Positions 44,479 through 54,772 of a stretch of 64,000 nucleotides of DNA are shown here, in pieces. The notes beneath the pieces were generated by a model. It was not told where the DNA came from. It did no database searches and saw nothing but the letters and a program-made list of their open reading frames with translations. Numbering within the stretch: the first letter of the stretch is position 1; each line of letters opens with the position of its first letter. Made by a program: the position numbers and the translations under genes. The stretch comes from Priestia aryabhattai. Lineage in GTDB: Bacteria; Bacillota; Bacilli; Bacillales; Bacillaceae_H. The stretch lies in the NCBI RefSeq assembly GCF_023715685.1, contig NZ_JAMBOQ010000003.1:62001-126000 (forward strand). The letters are read 5' to 3'.

Positions 44479-45747
44479 TTACTTAGCTAATGGAGGTGCG
44501 GAATTAACGTCTTGTATCGGCTCTACAGGAGGATGAAATTCATTTTCCATTTTCGATACGACTACAGTTGCTACACCATTTCCAATTAAGTTTGTAATGG
44601 CACGAGCTTCCGACATGAAGCGGTCTACTCCGATTAACAGCGCAATTCCTTCAACTGGAATCATCGGGAATGCAGCAAGCGTCGCTGCTAGTGTAATAAA
44701 TCCAGAGCCCGTAACTCCGGCAGCTCCTTTAGACGTTAGCATTAAAATACCAAGTAGCGTAATCTCTTGCATTAACGATAAGTCGACTCCATAAGCTTGA
44801 GCGATAAAGATAGCAGCCATGGATAAGTAGATTGCTGTTCCATCTAGGTTAAATGAGTAACCGGTTGGAATGACAAGTCCTACTACAGATTTTGAACATC
44901 CGTACTTCTCCATTTTGTCCATCATTTTTGGCAGTGCGGATTCCGAAGAAGATGTACCTAATACAAGTAGAATTTCTTCTTTAATAAAAGCAATGAATTT
45001 AAAAATATTAAATCCATAAATCTTAGCAATGGTTCCAAGTACAAACACAATAAATAAGAACATAGTAATGTAAACAGATCCCATTAAGAAACCGAGTTTT
45101 TGAAGAGAGCCTATTCCAAAGTTACCGATCGTATAAGCCATTGCTCCAAACGCTGCAATAGGTGAAAGTTTCATAATCATATTAACAATTCCAAAGAAAA
45201 TATCTGTACAGCGTTCAAAGAATGTAATGACAGGAGCCGCTTTTTCGCCGAGTGTAGCTGTAGCCATTCCAAATAGTACGGCAAAGAATAAGATTGGCAA
45301 TAATTCACCATTTGCCATTGCGCCAAATACGCTGTCTGGAATAATTCCCATGATAAACTCCATAAAGCCATGCTCCGCTTCAGCCGCTTGCTGCGTATAT
45401 TGAGTAACATCAGCTCCGCTGGCGCCATTGATATTAAATCCAGCCCCAGGTTTGATAAAGTTTACAACCATAATGCCAATTGCTAAGGCAAACGTAGTGA
45501 CAATCTCAAAGTATAAAAGAGCTTTACCTCCAATGCGTCCCACTTTCTTTAAATCTCCCATGCTTCCGATACCGATGACAACTGTTAAGAAAATAATTGG
45601 GGCAATAACCATCTTAATTAATTTAATAAAGATATCAGCCAATACTTTTAATTTAGCTCCAAATTCAGGAAACATGAAGCCAATTGCAATACCAAGAAGG
45701 ATACCAATAACAACTTGAACAGTTAGATTTTTAAAACTTAATTTCAT
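44479..45747 (-). CDS. dctP: C4-dicarboxylate/proton symporter (DAACS family)
   Basis: A 422-residue DctA/GltP-type transporter for succinate, fumarate and malate. The serine-rich hairpin [14 protein letters not shown], the [12 protein letters not shown] motif and [14 protein letters not shown] are intact. It lies in a cluster with dctB, dctS and dctR exactly as in B. subtilis, where DctR activates dctP. A perfect cre site 27 bp upstream of the start indicates catabolite repression. Confidence 0.92.
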   Translation of the reverse strand: MKLSFKNLTVQVVIGILLGIAIGFMFPEFGAKLKVLADIFIKLIKMVIAPIIFLTVVIGIGSMGDLKKVGRIGGKALLYFEIVTTFALAIGIMVVNFIKPGAGFNINGASGADVTQYTQQAAEAEHGFMEFIMGIIPDSVFGAMANGELLPILFFAVLFGMATATLGEKAAPVITFFERCTDIFFGIVNMIMKLSPIAAFGAMAYTIGNFGIGSLQKLGFLMGSVYITMFLFIVFVLGTIAKIYGFNIFKFIAFIKEEILLVLGTSSSESALPKMMDKMEKYGCSKSVVGLVIPTGYSFNLDGTAIYLSMAAIFIAQAYGVDLSLMQEITLLGILMLTSKGAAGVTGSGFITLAATLAAFPMIPVEGIALLIGVDRFMSEARAITNLIGNGVATVVVSKMENEFHPPVEPIQDVNSAPPLAK

Positions 45748-45773
45748 ATGTAATGCTCCTTTCGAGAATGTTT

Positions 45774-45787
45774 TGTTAACGCTTACA
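45774..45787 (-). promoter_or_regulatory. cre site (CcpA) upstream of dctP
   Basis: Read on the minus strand, TGTAAGCGTTAACA matches the consensus TGWAARCGYTWNCW at every position. It is located between promoter and start, so CcpA binding would block transcription when preferred sugars are present. Confidence 0.8.
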
Positions 45788-45867
45788 TTATTTGTATCCT
45801 TATATTAACTGATAATTTTAACTATTTATATTTCTGGTGATAATGTTCTTTTTGGTCATTTTGGTCA

Positions 45868-45902
45868 AAAAAAGTGATGAACATATAGTCATCACTTTTT
45901 GG
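45868..45902 (-). terminator. Terminator after dctB
   Basis: AAAAAGTGATGA and TCATCACTTTTT around ACATATAG, overlapping the dctB stop. Confidence 0.8.
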
Positions 45903-46959
45903 TTTCCATATTTTTTATTTGCTGGATGATATCAAGCGTCTGTTTTGTTGCATTTGCTTCAAACGATTGATAAAGAGAGTTAAATTGTTTTTTCCATTCA
46001 GCTTTCTGTGTATCATTTAAATAGTAAACGCGCATGCCCGATTTATTTTTTATTTGCTGCAGCTGTTCATCGTTCATCATTTTTGATTGATTCCAAATCC
46101 AATTCGTTGTTTCTACCATGGCATCACTTAATAGTTGTTTTACGTCTTCAGGAAGGCTGTCCCAATACTTTTCGTCCATTAAAACAGCATAGCCCAAGTA
46201 TCCATGGTTGCTGATAGTCATATATTTTTGCAGCTCGTACAAACGTTTTGAATAGATATTAGAAATGGTATTTTCCTGTCCATCAAATTCCTGTCGTTCA
46301 AGGGATTGATATACTTTATTAAACGAGACAGCCTGGGGCTTGGCACCGAGAAGTTCAAATTGTTTTTTGATTACTTCACTTGGCATAATGCGAAACGTTT
46401 GACCTTGAAAATCGGCTGGATGAAGCAAAGGTTTCTTATTGCTAGTCATTTGTTTAAAGCCGTTGCTCCACAAAGCAAGTCCTTTAATGTCTTTGTCTTG
46501 CAGCGTACTCAACAAATCCTGTCCGATTTTACCGGTAAACACTTGTTTTGCCTCGCTGTAATCATCGAAAATGAAGGGAAGATCAAATAGTTGCCAAGTA
46601 GGGGAGAGGTCGGTTAGTTTTGAAATAGAAGGTGCAATCATTTGTACATCATTTCGGCGAAGGGCGTCAAGTTCTTCGTCATCTGAATACAATACACCGT
46701 TTGAATATACTTCAATTTTAACTTTACCATCAGATTTTTGATTAACGATTTCAGCGAATTTTTGAGCTGCTAAGCCTTTCGGAGTGTTTTCAGCTACAAC
46801 GTGGCTAAAATTAATCACAATTTGCTTATTTAACCCTTTTTGCTCATCGTCATGATACACATTATCCTGACTTATAACCGTATACTGCAAAAAAACATAT
46901 AACAATAAGAAAACGCTAACAATTATACTTGCTCCTACAAACATCTTCAAAATGTCCAA
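45892..46959 (-). CDS. dctB: C4-dicarboxylate-binding protein (TRAP-type DctP fold, co-sensor)
   Basis: A 355-residue extracellular solute-binding protein held by an N-terminal signal anchor (IIVSVFLLLYVFLQ). FSHVVAENTPKGLAAQKFAEIV is the typical TRAP DctP opening and PSEVIKKQFELLGAKPQAV the mid-protein helix. No TRAP permease genes are nearby; in B. subtilis DctB instead helps DctS sense dicarboxylates together with DctP. Start codon uncertain: TTG 46957-46959 or a nearby downstream codon. Divergent from dctS. Confidence 0.9.
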   Translation of the reverse strand: MDILKMFVGASIIVSVFLLLYVFLQYTVISQDNVYHDDEQKGLNKQIVINFSHVVAENTPKGLAAQKFAEIVNQKSDGKVKIEVYSNGVLYSDDEELDALRRNDVQMIAPSISKLTDLSPTWQLFDLPFIFDDYSEAKQVFTGKIGQDLLSTLQDKDIKGLALWSNGFKQMTSNKKPLLHPADFQGQTFRIMPSEVIKKQFELLGAKPQAVSFNKVYQSLERQEFDGQENTISNIYSKRLYELQKYMTISNHGYLGYAVLMDEKYWDSLPEDVKQLLSDAMVETTNWIWNQSKMMNDEQLQQIKNKSGMRVYYLNDTQKAEWKKQFNSLYQSFEANATKQTLDIIQQIKNMETKK

Positions 46960-47058
46960 CCCCGCGATTCAATAATTTTTCCCTACAAATATTCTAACAT
47001 GCCCTTTCTCAACGTGGTAAAATTAAAATAAACTTCAATCAGCAGTAGGTGTTTCGCT

Positions 47059-48627
47059 ATGATGCGTTTATCGATGCAAACGAAAATGACGGGATTAATC
47101 TTTTTTATCGTAGTCTTTTCGTTGTTTTTAGCAAGTATTGTAGTGATTAATAATTTTGTGCAGTCAAAAGAAAATGATTTAGAGCAAAGGGCTTTAATCA
47201 CTTCGAGAACAGTTGCTGAAATGCCTGAAATTCGAGAAAAAATTGAAAAAGAGAGTAAGAACATTAATCAAATTGTAGAGCCGATTCGTATTATTCACGG
47301 TGCTTATTATGTAGTGGTGATGAATATGAATCACGAACGTTTGTCTCACCCTTTGCAAAGTATGATTGGCCAAATCTCTAAAGGAGATGACGAGGGCCAG
47401 GCGTTTGCAGAACATACGTATACCGATAAAGCAAAAGGAGAAGGCGGAATGGTCATTCGCTCTTTTGTGCCCGTTGTAAACGATCAGCATGAACAAGTAG
47501 GCGTTGTTGTCTCAGGTTATCTTCTTCCGAAATTTACAGAGGTTATTTTAAGTTTAAAAAAAGAAATCTTTCTTATCTCAGGTCTTGCTCTTTTTTTTGG
47601 AGGATGGGGAGCTTGGGCGCTTGCATCTCGTATCAAAAAAGAGATGTTTGAGCTTGAACCACATGAAATTGCTCGTTTGTTCGTAGAACGAACGGAGACC
47701 TTTAATGCCATGCATGAAGGAGTCATTGCGATTGATAAAGAGGAGAACATTACTATTTTTAATCATAAAGCGAAAATTATGATGGGTGTACCCGATGAGG
47801 TAATTGGAAAAAAAATCTATGATGTGATTCCAGATACAAGACTTCCAGAAATTCTGCAGCTTAATCAGCCTGTGTATAATCGAGAGCTTCAAGTTCGAAA
47901 TTTGAATATTTTAAGCAATCGTGTGCCGATTAAAGTTAATAATCACACAGTCGGTGCGGTCGCTATTTTTCAAGACAGAACGGAAGTTAAAAAATTAGCT
48001 GAAGAGTTAACAGGGGTTAAATTGTTTGTAAGCGCTCTTAGAGTTCAAAACCATGAATACATGAATAAACTTCATACGATTGCAGGGCTTATCCAACTTG
48101 GAAATAAAGACAAGGCTCTTCAGTACGTTTTTCAAGTGTCTGAACAGCAAGAAGAGCTCACGCAATTTCTTCATAAGCATATTAAAGATGAAAGTATATC
48201 GGGATTGCTGTTGAGCAAAGTCAGCCGTGCCAAAGAAATTGGAATTGAGTTAGCTATCGATCGCCACAGCGAGCTTCACTCATTTCCTCCTTACTTAGAT
48301 CATCATGATTTTGTGATTATTATTGGTAACTTAATTGAAAACGCTTTTGATTCGTATCAACATATGGAGCGTCAGGAACGGAAGATCTATATAAGTATGG
48401 AACAAAATGACGGCATTCTTTCCATATTAGTTGAAGACAACGGGTGTGGCATGAATGAGGATCAAGTAGAGAGAATCTTTGATGAAGGGTTTTCAACCAA
48501 AGCAAAGGAAAATAGAGGAATTGGTTTGCATTTAGTAAAACAAATTGTTGAAAAAGGAAACGGTCAGATCGAAGTAGAGTCAGAATTAGATGTTGGAACG
48601 ACTTTTATCATTACATTCTTTTTATAG
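47059..48627 (+). CDS. dctS: C4-dicarboxylate sensor histidine kinase
   Basis: A 522-residue CitA/DcuS-type kinase: transmembrane helix (about 12-32), extracytoplasmic PAS-like sensor domain (about 33-165), second helix (about 170-190), cytoplasmic PAS (about 210-320), then the phospho-His segment RVQNHEYMNKLHTIAG and ATPase domain (NLIENAFDS, DNGCGM, GIGLHLVKQIV). It signals to DctR, encoded 12 nt downstream. Confidence 0.92.
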   Translation: MMRLSMQTKMTGLIFFIVVFSLFLASIVVINNFVQSKENDLEQRALITSRTVAEMPEIREKIEKESKNINQIVEPIRIIHGAYYVVVMNMNHERLSHPLQSMIGQISKGDDEGQAFAEHTYTDKAKGEGGMVIRSFVPVVNDQHEQVGVVVSGYLLPKFTEVILSLKKEIFLISGLALFFGGWGAWALASRIKKEMFELEPHEIARLFVERTETFNAMHEGVIAIDKEENITIFNHKAKIMMGVPDEVIGKKIYDVIPDTRLPEILQLNQPVYNRELQVRNLNILSNRVPIKVNNHTVGAVAIFQDRTEVKKLAEELTGVKLFVSALRVQNHEYMNKLHTIAGLIQLGNKDKALQYVFQVSEQQEELTQFLHKHIKDESISGLLLSKVSRAKEIGIELAIDRHSELHSFPPYLDHHDFVIIIGNLIENAFDSYQHMERQERKIYISMEQNDGILSILVEDNGCGMNEDQVERIFDEGFSTKAKENRGIGLHLVKQIVEKGNGQIEVESELDVGTTFIITFFL

Positions 48628-48639
48628 GAGGAGTGGGAG

Positions 48640-49326
48640 ATGAATAAAAAAGAGTGGACGGTGCTTCTCATAGAAGACGATCCTATGGTACAAGAAGTGA
48701 ACCGCCAATTTATTGAACAAGTTGAAGGGTTCACCGTTATCGCTGCAGCTTCGAATGGGATAGAAGGTATACAGCTCATTAAACAGCATCAGCCTGATTT
48801 AACGATTATTGATATGTATATGCCTAGTCAAGATGGTTTAACCACCTTACAGCAAATTCGAGCAAATGGCTATAAAACAGACGTGATAGCGGTTACGGCT
48901 GCAAGTGATATTGAAACCGTACGGAAAGTTCTTCAGTACGGCGCAATGGATTATATTATGAAACCATTCAAGTTTGAACGAATGAAGCAAGCGCTTGAGC
49001 AATATCGTTCGTTTCAAGTTAAAATAAGTCAAAAAGAGCATATCACTCAGTCTGAATTAGATTCTATGCTGTTTCAGCAGCTAGAAGAAAAAGCCGATTT
49101 GCTTCCAAAAGGGCTAAATGCAGTTACGTTAAGGAGAATACAACAATATCTTTCGCAGCAAAATCATCCAATTTCTGCTGAAGAAGTGGCGGACGGCGTA
49201 GGAATTGCGCGTGTTACAGCAAGAAGGTATTTAGAGTTTTTAGAACAGGAAAACGAGCTGAAATTATCAGTTGAATACGGCCGAGTGGGAAGACCTATTA
49301 ATCGCTATATGTTAAAAATAAATTAA
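48640..49326 (+). CDS. dctR: C4-dicarboxylate response regulator
   Basis: A 228-residue CitB/DcuR-type regulator. Receiver with EDDP (about residues 12-15), phospho-acceptor Asp in LTIIDMYMPSQDG and Lys in MKPFKFERMKQ. The C-terminal HTH is EEVADGVGIARVTARRYLEFLEQ. AGGAGGAGTG precedes the ATG, and the gene follows dctS directly. Activates dctP in the B. subtilis model. Confidence 0.92.
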   Translation: MNKKEWTVLLIEDDPMVQEVNRQFIEQVEGFTVIAAASNGIEGIQLIKQHQPDLTIIDMYMPSQDGLTTLQQIRANGYKTDVIAVTAASDIETVRKVLQYGAMDYIMKPFKFERMKQALEQYRSFQVKISQKEHITQSELDSMLFQQLEEKADLLPKGLNAVTLRRIQQYLSQQNHPISAEEVADGVGIARVTARRYLEFLEQENELKLSVEYGRVGRPINRYMLKIN

Positions 49327-49329
49327 ATC

Positions 49330-49369
49330 ATACAGAACAGCTTTTATTTGGAAAAGCTGTTTTTTTGCG
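49330..49369 (+). terminator. Terminator after dctR
   Basis: AACAGCTTTT and AAAAGCTGTT around ATTTGG, followed by TTTTT. Confidence 0.8.
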
Positions 49370-49545
49370 TTAGAAAGTATATCTTTTTCTCTCCTAGAAC
49401 AAATTAAGGTATACAGTTTTCGCTATCCAAAGAATATTTCGTGCGGTCATTAATTCATAAAATGTCCCTGAAAAAGGATTAATGGCGGAAAAATTGGGGA
49501 ATATGCACTTTGACATTTAATTTTAGCACAGGAAGGTTTTGAAAC

Positions 49546-51208
<1,663 letters not shown>

Positions 51209-51209
<1 letters not shown>

Positions 51210-51245
51210 GAAAAAACGCACTCTTTGATAGAGTGCGTTTTTAGT
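51209..51245. terminator. Bidirectional terminator
   Basis: AAAAAACGCACTCT and AGAGTGCGTTTTT stem between convergent gdh and the heme membrane protein gene. Confidence 0.85.
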
Positions 51246-51819
51246 TTTCCTGAGCTTTTTTTTGGTTCTTAGGAGCCGACTGGTGTTGAATTCGTAAAAA
51301 AAGCAAAATTAAAACTATGCAGCCAGTGATGCTGTACATCCCAAGAATAAGCGGCTGCTGCGTATCTGGTCCAGAAGTAATCCCGTGATACAGTGCTAGC
51401 AAATAGCCTGGAAAAGCAAGAAAATGAATGGCTTTCCATGTTTTTCTCCCAAGCTGTTTTATAAAATCGGATGTAATAATTAATACGAATAAAATGTAGA
51501 GTGAAATAGTACCAAGACCTGTGCTAATTGGTTTATAATCGGAAGTGAACGGAATTAAAATTTCAGAAAGTGAAAAATGAATAGATTGATCAAATGATAA
51601 AACAAGTCCGTGAATCATTCCAAATAATAATCCGAACCACCCTGAGGATTGATGAACCAGCAAAAGCTGTTTTTTTCGTTTTGGTTTAAAAAACGAAAAG
51701 CTGTGAGAAATGCCAGCGGCAACCGATACAAACATTAGTAAATAAGAAGTTAAGCCGGCTGCCCGAATGGTATTCCAAACGGGAAAGTGGGAGCTAAATT
51801 GCGTGAGGAGAGTAGCCAT
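51241..51819 (-). CDS. Ferric-reductase-like transmembrane heme protein
   Basis: A 192-residue membrane protein with about five to six helices. Two helices each present two histidines one helix turn set apart: VHQSSGWFGLLFGMIHG (about 55-70) and AIHFLAFPGYLLALYHG (about 130-146). This four-His pattern is the bis-heme b site of the ferric reductase/NOX/YedZ superfamily. It has no flavin or NADPH domain. It overlaps the apbE-like gene by 26 nt, so the two are made together; a transmembrane electron relay is the likely function. Confidence 0.8.
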   Translation of the reverse strand: MATLLTQFSSHFPVWNTIRAAGLTSYLLMFVSVAAGISHSFSFFKPKRKKQLLLVHQSSGWFGLLFGMIHGLVLSFDQSIHFSLSEILIPFTSDYKPISTGLGTISLYILFVLIITSDFIKQLGRKTWKAIHFLAFPGYLLALYHGITSGPDTQQPLILGMYSITGCIVLILLFLRIQHQSAPKNQKKAQEN

Positions 51820-52717
51820 AATGGTATACCTGACCTTTCACATTTTTTTTAATTAACACCTTGCCTTCTTTTGTAACCGCAATTACCTCTAAAGAAGGAT
51901 GATGCATTTTAGCTAATCTTAACCCAGCGTCCCAGCCGAGAATAACCATGCATTTTGCATAGACTTCAGAAATGTTCAAGTCTTCTGAAACAACCGTTAC
52001 TTGCAGGAGCTCTGATGAACTAGGCTTGCTGATTCTGCCGTCAATAATGTGATGGTGAGTGTGTCCGTTCACTTGCCATGACCGCTTTCCTACACTGCTT
52101 GTGGCAATGCCGCAGTTGCTCTTCACGTTAATGCTCATGAGATTTTTTGATGAATCAAATGGATGAGAAAGAGCGATGGACCAGTGCTTGCTAGCAGGAC
52201 CCCACGTTACAATATCTCCACCTCCATCAATTGCCCCAAGTGAAGTTCCTTTTTTCTTTAATTGATTCGCCATTTGCTGAATGCTCCAACCTTTTGCGAT
52301 TCCGCCTAAATCAAGACCGACATTAGAAGCAAGCTGAATACTTCTCATTCCTTTATGAATCATAATAGGGTTAATAGCATCAAAAGTTGCTACTTCTTGA
52401 GGAAGCTGATTGTTAGGCAGTTGCTCAAAGCTTTGGTCATATCCTAGAGTTTGAATAGAATGATACAGAAATGGGTTGAAGATTCCGTTTGTTTCATTGT
52501 AATAGTAAGAGGCTGTTTTTGCAGCTTCATACAACATTTTTGAGGGTAAAAATAATCTTCCGTTCAGCGAATTAAGCTGTGAAAGCTCGCTTGTTGGAAG
52601 AAAGCGGCTCAGCGTTTCTTCTACAAGATAACACCAGCTCTCTACTTTTTTGCTGACAGGTTTTCCAAGCTGATATACATTAAATGTGGTATTCATCGCT
52701 TTAAATGAGTAGCTCAT
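51794..52717 (-). CDS. FAD:protein FMN transferase (ApbE family), leaderless
   Basis: A 307-residue ApbE-type enzyme that attaches FMN covalently to Thr or Ser of a partner. The motif DLGGIAKGW and the glycine-rich IDGGGDIVTWGP are intact; the usual HIIDPxTG is HHIIDGRISKP, and the metal-binding segment is SEDLNISEVYAKCM. No signal peptide or lipobox, so it works in the cytoplasm. It sits between a small repeat protein gene (12 nt upstream) and the heme membrane protein gene. The flavin acceptor is not obvious. Confidence 0.85.
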   Translation of the reverse strand: MSYSFKAMNTTFNVYQLGKPVSKKVESWCYLVEETLSRFLPTSELSQLNSLNGRLFLPSKMLYEAAKTASYYYNETNGIFNPFLYHSIQTLGYDQSFEQLPNNQLPQEVATFDAINPIMIHKGMRSIQLASNVGLDLGGIAKGWSIQQMANQLKKKGTSLGAIDGGGDIVTWGPASKHWSIALSHPFDSSKNLMSINVKSNCGIATSSVGKRSWQVNGHTHHHIIDGRISKPSSSELLQVTVVSEDLNISEVYAKCMVILGWDAGLRLAKMHHPSLEVIAVTKEGKVLIKKNVKGQVYHYGYSPHAI

Positions 52718-52729
52718 TCCATCACATCC

Positions 52730-53152
52730 TTAAGAAGGTCTTGATTGCATAGAAGAATCATCGTTATTACCCCAATTATCCTGGCCATTTGTGGAATTAT
52801 CATTTGACCACTGACCTTGCTGATTACCCGAATCATTGTCTGACCACTGATCATCTTGACTACTTGAATTATCGTCTGACCACTGATCACTTTGCTCACT
52901 AGAATTGTCATTTGACCATTGATCTTGCCCGTTGGTTCCATTGTCCGTATTGGAGTCCGATCCTGAATCTGGAAATAGATCCGTCTCATCTTCCGTTTGA
53001 GTTTGAGATGAATTATTGGCTGATGTATCGCTATTTAGTGCTGTAGTTGTTGAATTTGTTTGATCATATTTCTGTGAAAGTCCTACAAAAGTTGTAAATG
53101 CAGCAACGCTCGATAAACCAACCATCCATTTTGTCCATTTATTAGCTGCCAT
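52730..53152 (-). CDS. Membrane-anchored Trp/Asp/Asn/Ser-rich tandem repeat protein
   Basis: A 140-residue protein with one N-terminal transmembrane segment (about residues 7-25) and then a low-complexity, strongly acidic region. From about residue 70 it has roughly five imperfect repeats of about 13 residues with core QWS[ND][ND][ND]S (DQWSNDNSS, DQWSDDNSS, DQWSDNDSG, GQWSNDNST, DNWGNNDDS). I start at ATG 53152, seven bases after AAAGGAG. No FMN-binding D/S-G-x-T motif is seen. First gene of the operon with the ApbE and heme proteins. Function unknown. Confidence 0.75.
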   Translation of the reverse strand: MAANKWTKWMVGLSSVAAFTTFVGLSQKYDQTNSTTTALNSDTSANNSSQTQTEDETDLFPDSGSDSNTDNGTNGQDQWSNDNSSEQSDQWSDDNSSSQDDQWSDNDSGNQQGQWSNDNSTNGQDNWGNNDDSSMQSRPS

Positions 53153-53327
53153 TGATATGCTCCTTTTATCTTTCATATTTTGCAACTGAACACTGAAGTA
53201 AAACTGCAGTGGAAGGTAACATACATCGTTCAATTGTTATAGTTCAATATAGACAGAAAAAATGAAAAAATAGTGAAATAGACGGGTGGAATTTAAATTT
53301 GCGAGGGTTTTTATTAGAAGAATAGAA

Positions 53328-53360
53328 AGAAGCCTTATTCCATATAGGATAAAGCTTCTA
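53328..53360 (-). terminator. Terminator after the CobW-like gene
   Basis: AGAAGC-TTAT-CC and GG-ATAA-GCTTCT pair with small bulges. Confidence 0.6.
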
Positions 53361-53365
53361 AATAA

Positions 53366-54376
53366 TTAATAAATTGTAGAAAGTTCGCATGTTTTAACAA
53401 CGGTATGTAAAAACTGCTGAAACGTTTTTAACGATCTTTCTATTAAAGCTGTGTCTATATCTCGCACAATAAAAATTAAGTAAGATTCTTGATTGAGTGA
53501 TGGCCACTGCTCTAAATGTTGCGGGGGATGAATAATATGTTGGACGCCATTTAAAACAACGGGTCCATTTTCGCCAACATCTAGCATTCCTTTTACCCTC
53601 ATTATATTTTCACCGTTCGCATGGAGTAACATGCTTAGCCATAGCCCGAATGCTGTCCAGTCCAGAGGCTGTGAAAACGAAAACGAAATAGAAGATACAT
53701 TTGAATTGGTATGTGTAACAGGTGAAGGTAAAGAGTGAATAACTTTTAGACGATCTACATTAGATGTTTCTTGGATGATAAAAGGATCTACTTTGCCATG
53801 TACAGCGAGTATGATCACACATGATGGATTTAGAGACTGAATATGTGTCAATATAGCATCGTGTTCTTCTGGTGAACAAATGTCTGTTTTGGTTAAAACA
53901 ATTTTATCAGCAACGGTAATTTGTTTAATTATTTCCGGATTGTTCCGTAGCTGTAGCATACCATTTTTTGCATCTACTGTAGTGATCACACAATCAACTA
54001 TATATCGATGCTGTAAAAGAGGATTAGTTAAGACCGTAAATAAAATAGGAGAAGGATCTGCCATTCCTGTGGTTTCAATCACGACACGTTCAAAAGGAGC
54101 TTCTCCACTTTCGTCTTCATACAACAGTTCTTTTAGCTCTTCTTCTAAGTCTGCTCGTGAATTGCAGCATATACATCCTCCTTTAAGTAAAATGGTCCGT
54201 TCTTCGGCCTGACGCAAGAGATGATGGTCGAGACCAATTTTTCCGTATTCGTTAACAATAACTGCTGTATTGTTATTAATAGAAGGTTCTTTTAAAATAT
54301 GCTGCAACAATGTTGTTTTACCAGATCCTAAGCATCCTGTTACAATTGTTATCGCTTTTTTTCCATGATGTTTCAT
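53366..54376 (-). CDS. CobW/COG0523-family GTP-dependent metallochaperone
   Basis: A 336-residue G3E GTPase. P-loop GCLGSGKTT (residues 14-22), the metal-binding CxCC motif in KGGCICCNSRADL (about residue 69), the Walker B-like ERVVIETTGMADP and the guanine-specificity motif TKTD are intact. Family members insert zinc or other metals into client enzymes. Its ATG overlaps the preceding gene by 4 nt, and the operon starts with a metal-dependent hydrolase, a plausible client. Under sigma-54 control through the upstream promoter. Confidence 0.85.
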   Translation of the reverse strand: MKHHGKKAITIVTGCLGSGKTTLLQHILKEPSINNNTAVIVNEYGKIGLDHHLLRQAEERTILLKGGCICCNSRADLEEELKELLYEDESGEAPFERVVIETTGMADPSPILFTVLTNPLLQHRYIVDCVITTVDAKNGMLQLRNNPEIIKQITVADKIVLTKTDICSPEEHDAILTHIQSLNPSCVIILAVHGKVDPFIIQETSNVDRLKVIHSLPSPVTHTNSNVSSISFSFSQPLDWTAFGLWLSMLLHANGENIMRVKGMLDVGENGPVVLNGVQHIIHPPQHLEQWPSLNQESYLIFIVRDIDTALIERSLKTFQQFLHTVVKTCELSTIY

Positions 54377-54711
54377 TGAGCGGAATTCCTTTCTGCTATT
54401 TTATCCAGTAAACTTACATCTAGTGGATCAATGGGGTATCCGAGCATTGCTTCTACATGATGCCAAACGGTTCCGAGGTCATGAACAATTTCAGCATTGC
54501 CTTTTGCATCCCGTAAAATAAACTTGCTGCCGTTCCATTCTTCTAACGTTAGGCGATAGTGGCTGAGAAGTTGATTACAAAGGTTGGCGCGGTGAAGGCG
54601 GCCGCGCTGCCTAATCCGCTGCTGATTTCCAACTGTTATTTCTGTATCTGTAGAATCTGTGTAATCGGTCCAATGGACTTGCATAATGAATTCGCCGCAC
54701 AAGATGCACAT
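54373..54711 (-). CDS. Hypothetical protein with N-terminal CxxC
   Basis: A 112-residue soluble protein. An N-terminal CILCG could bind zinc; the remainder mixes basic helices (RIRQRGRLHRANLCNQLLSHY) and a strand region (WNGSKFILRDAKGNAEIVHDLG). AGGAGG precedes the ATG. It overlaps the CobW-type gene by 4 nt. Unrecognised family; position suggests an accessory role with the metallochaperone. Confidence 0.7.
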   Translation of the reverse strand: MCILCGEFIMQVHWTDYTDSTDTEITVGNQQRIRQRGRLHRANLCNQLLSHYRLTLEEWNGSKFILRDAKGNAEIVHDLGTVWHHVEAMLGYPIDPLDVSLLDKIAERNSAQ

Positions 54712-54725
54712 CTCTATTCCTCCCT

Positions 54726-54772
54726 GTAAAATAGCTGGATCCGTTCATGTTGAACGGATCCGGCTATTTATA
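54726..54772 (-). terminator. Intercistronic hairpin between the deacetylase gene and the CxxC gene
   Basis: A nearly perfect 19-bp stem (AAATAGC-GGATCCGTTCA and complement) with a 3-nt loop. The following T run is short (TTTT), so partial termination or mRNA processing is more likely than a full stop. Confidence 0.6.

Noticed and set aside
47194..47892. Minus-strand open frames within dctS
   Set aside because: Shadow frames of a clear kinase gene; no ribosome sites.
49370..49545. Sigma-G promoter of glcU-gdh
   Set aside because: A GAATA...CATAAAA pair near 49430 has wrong spacing (about 19 bp), so I do not call it.
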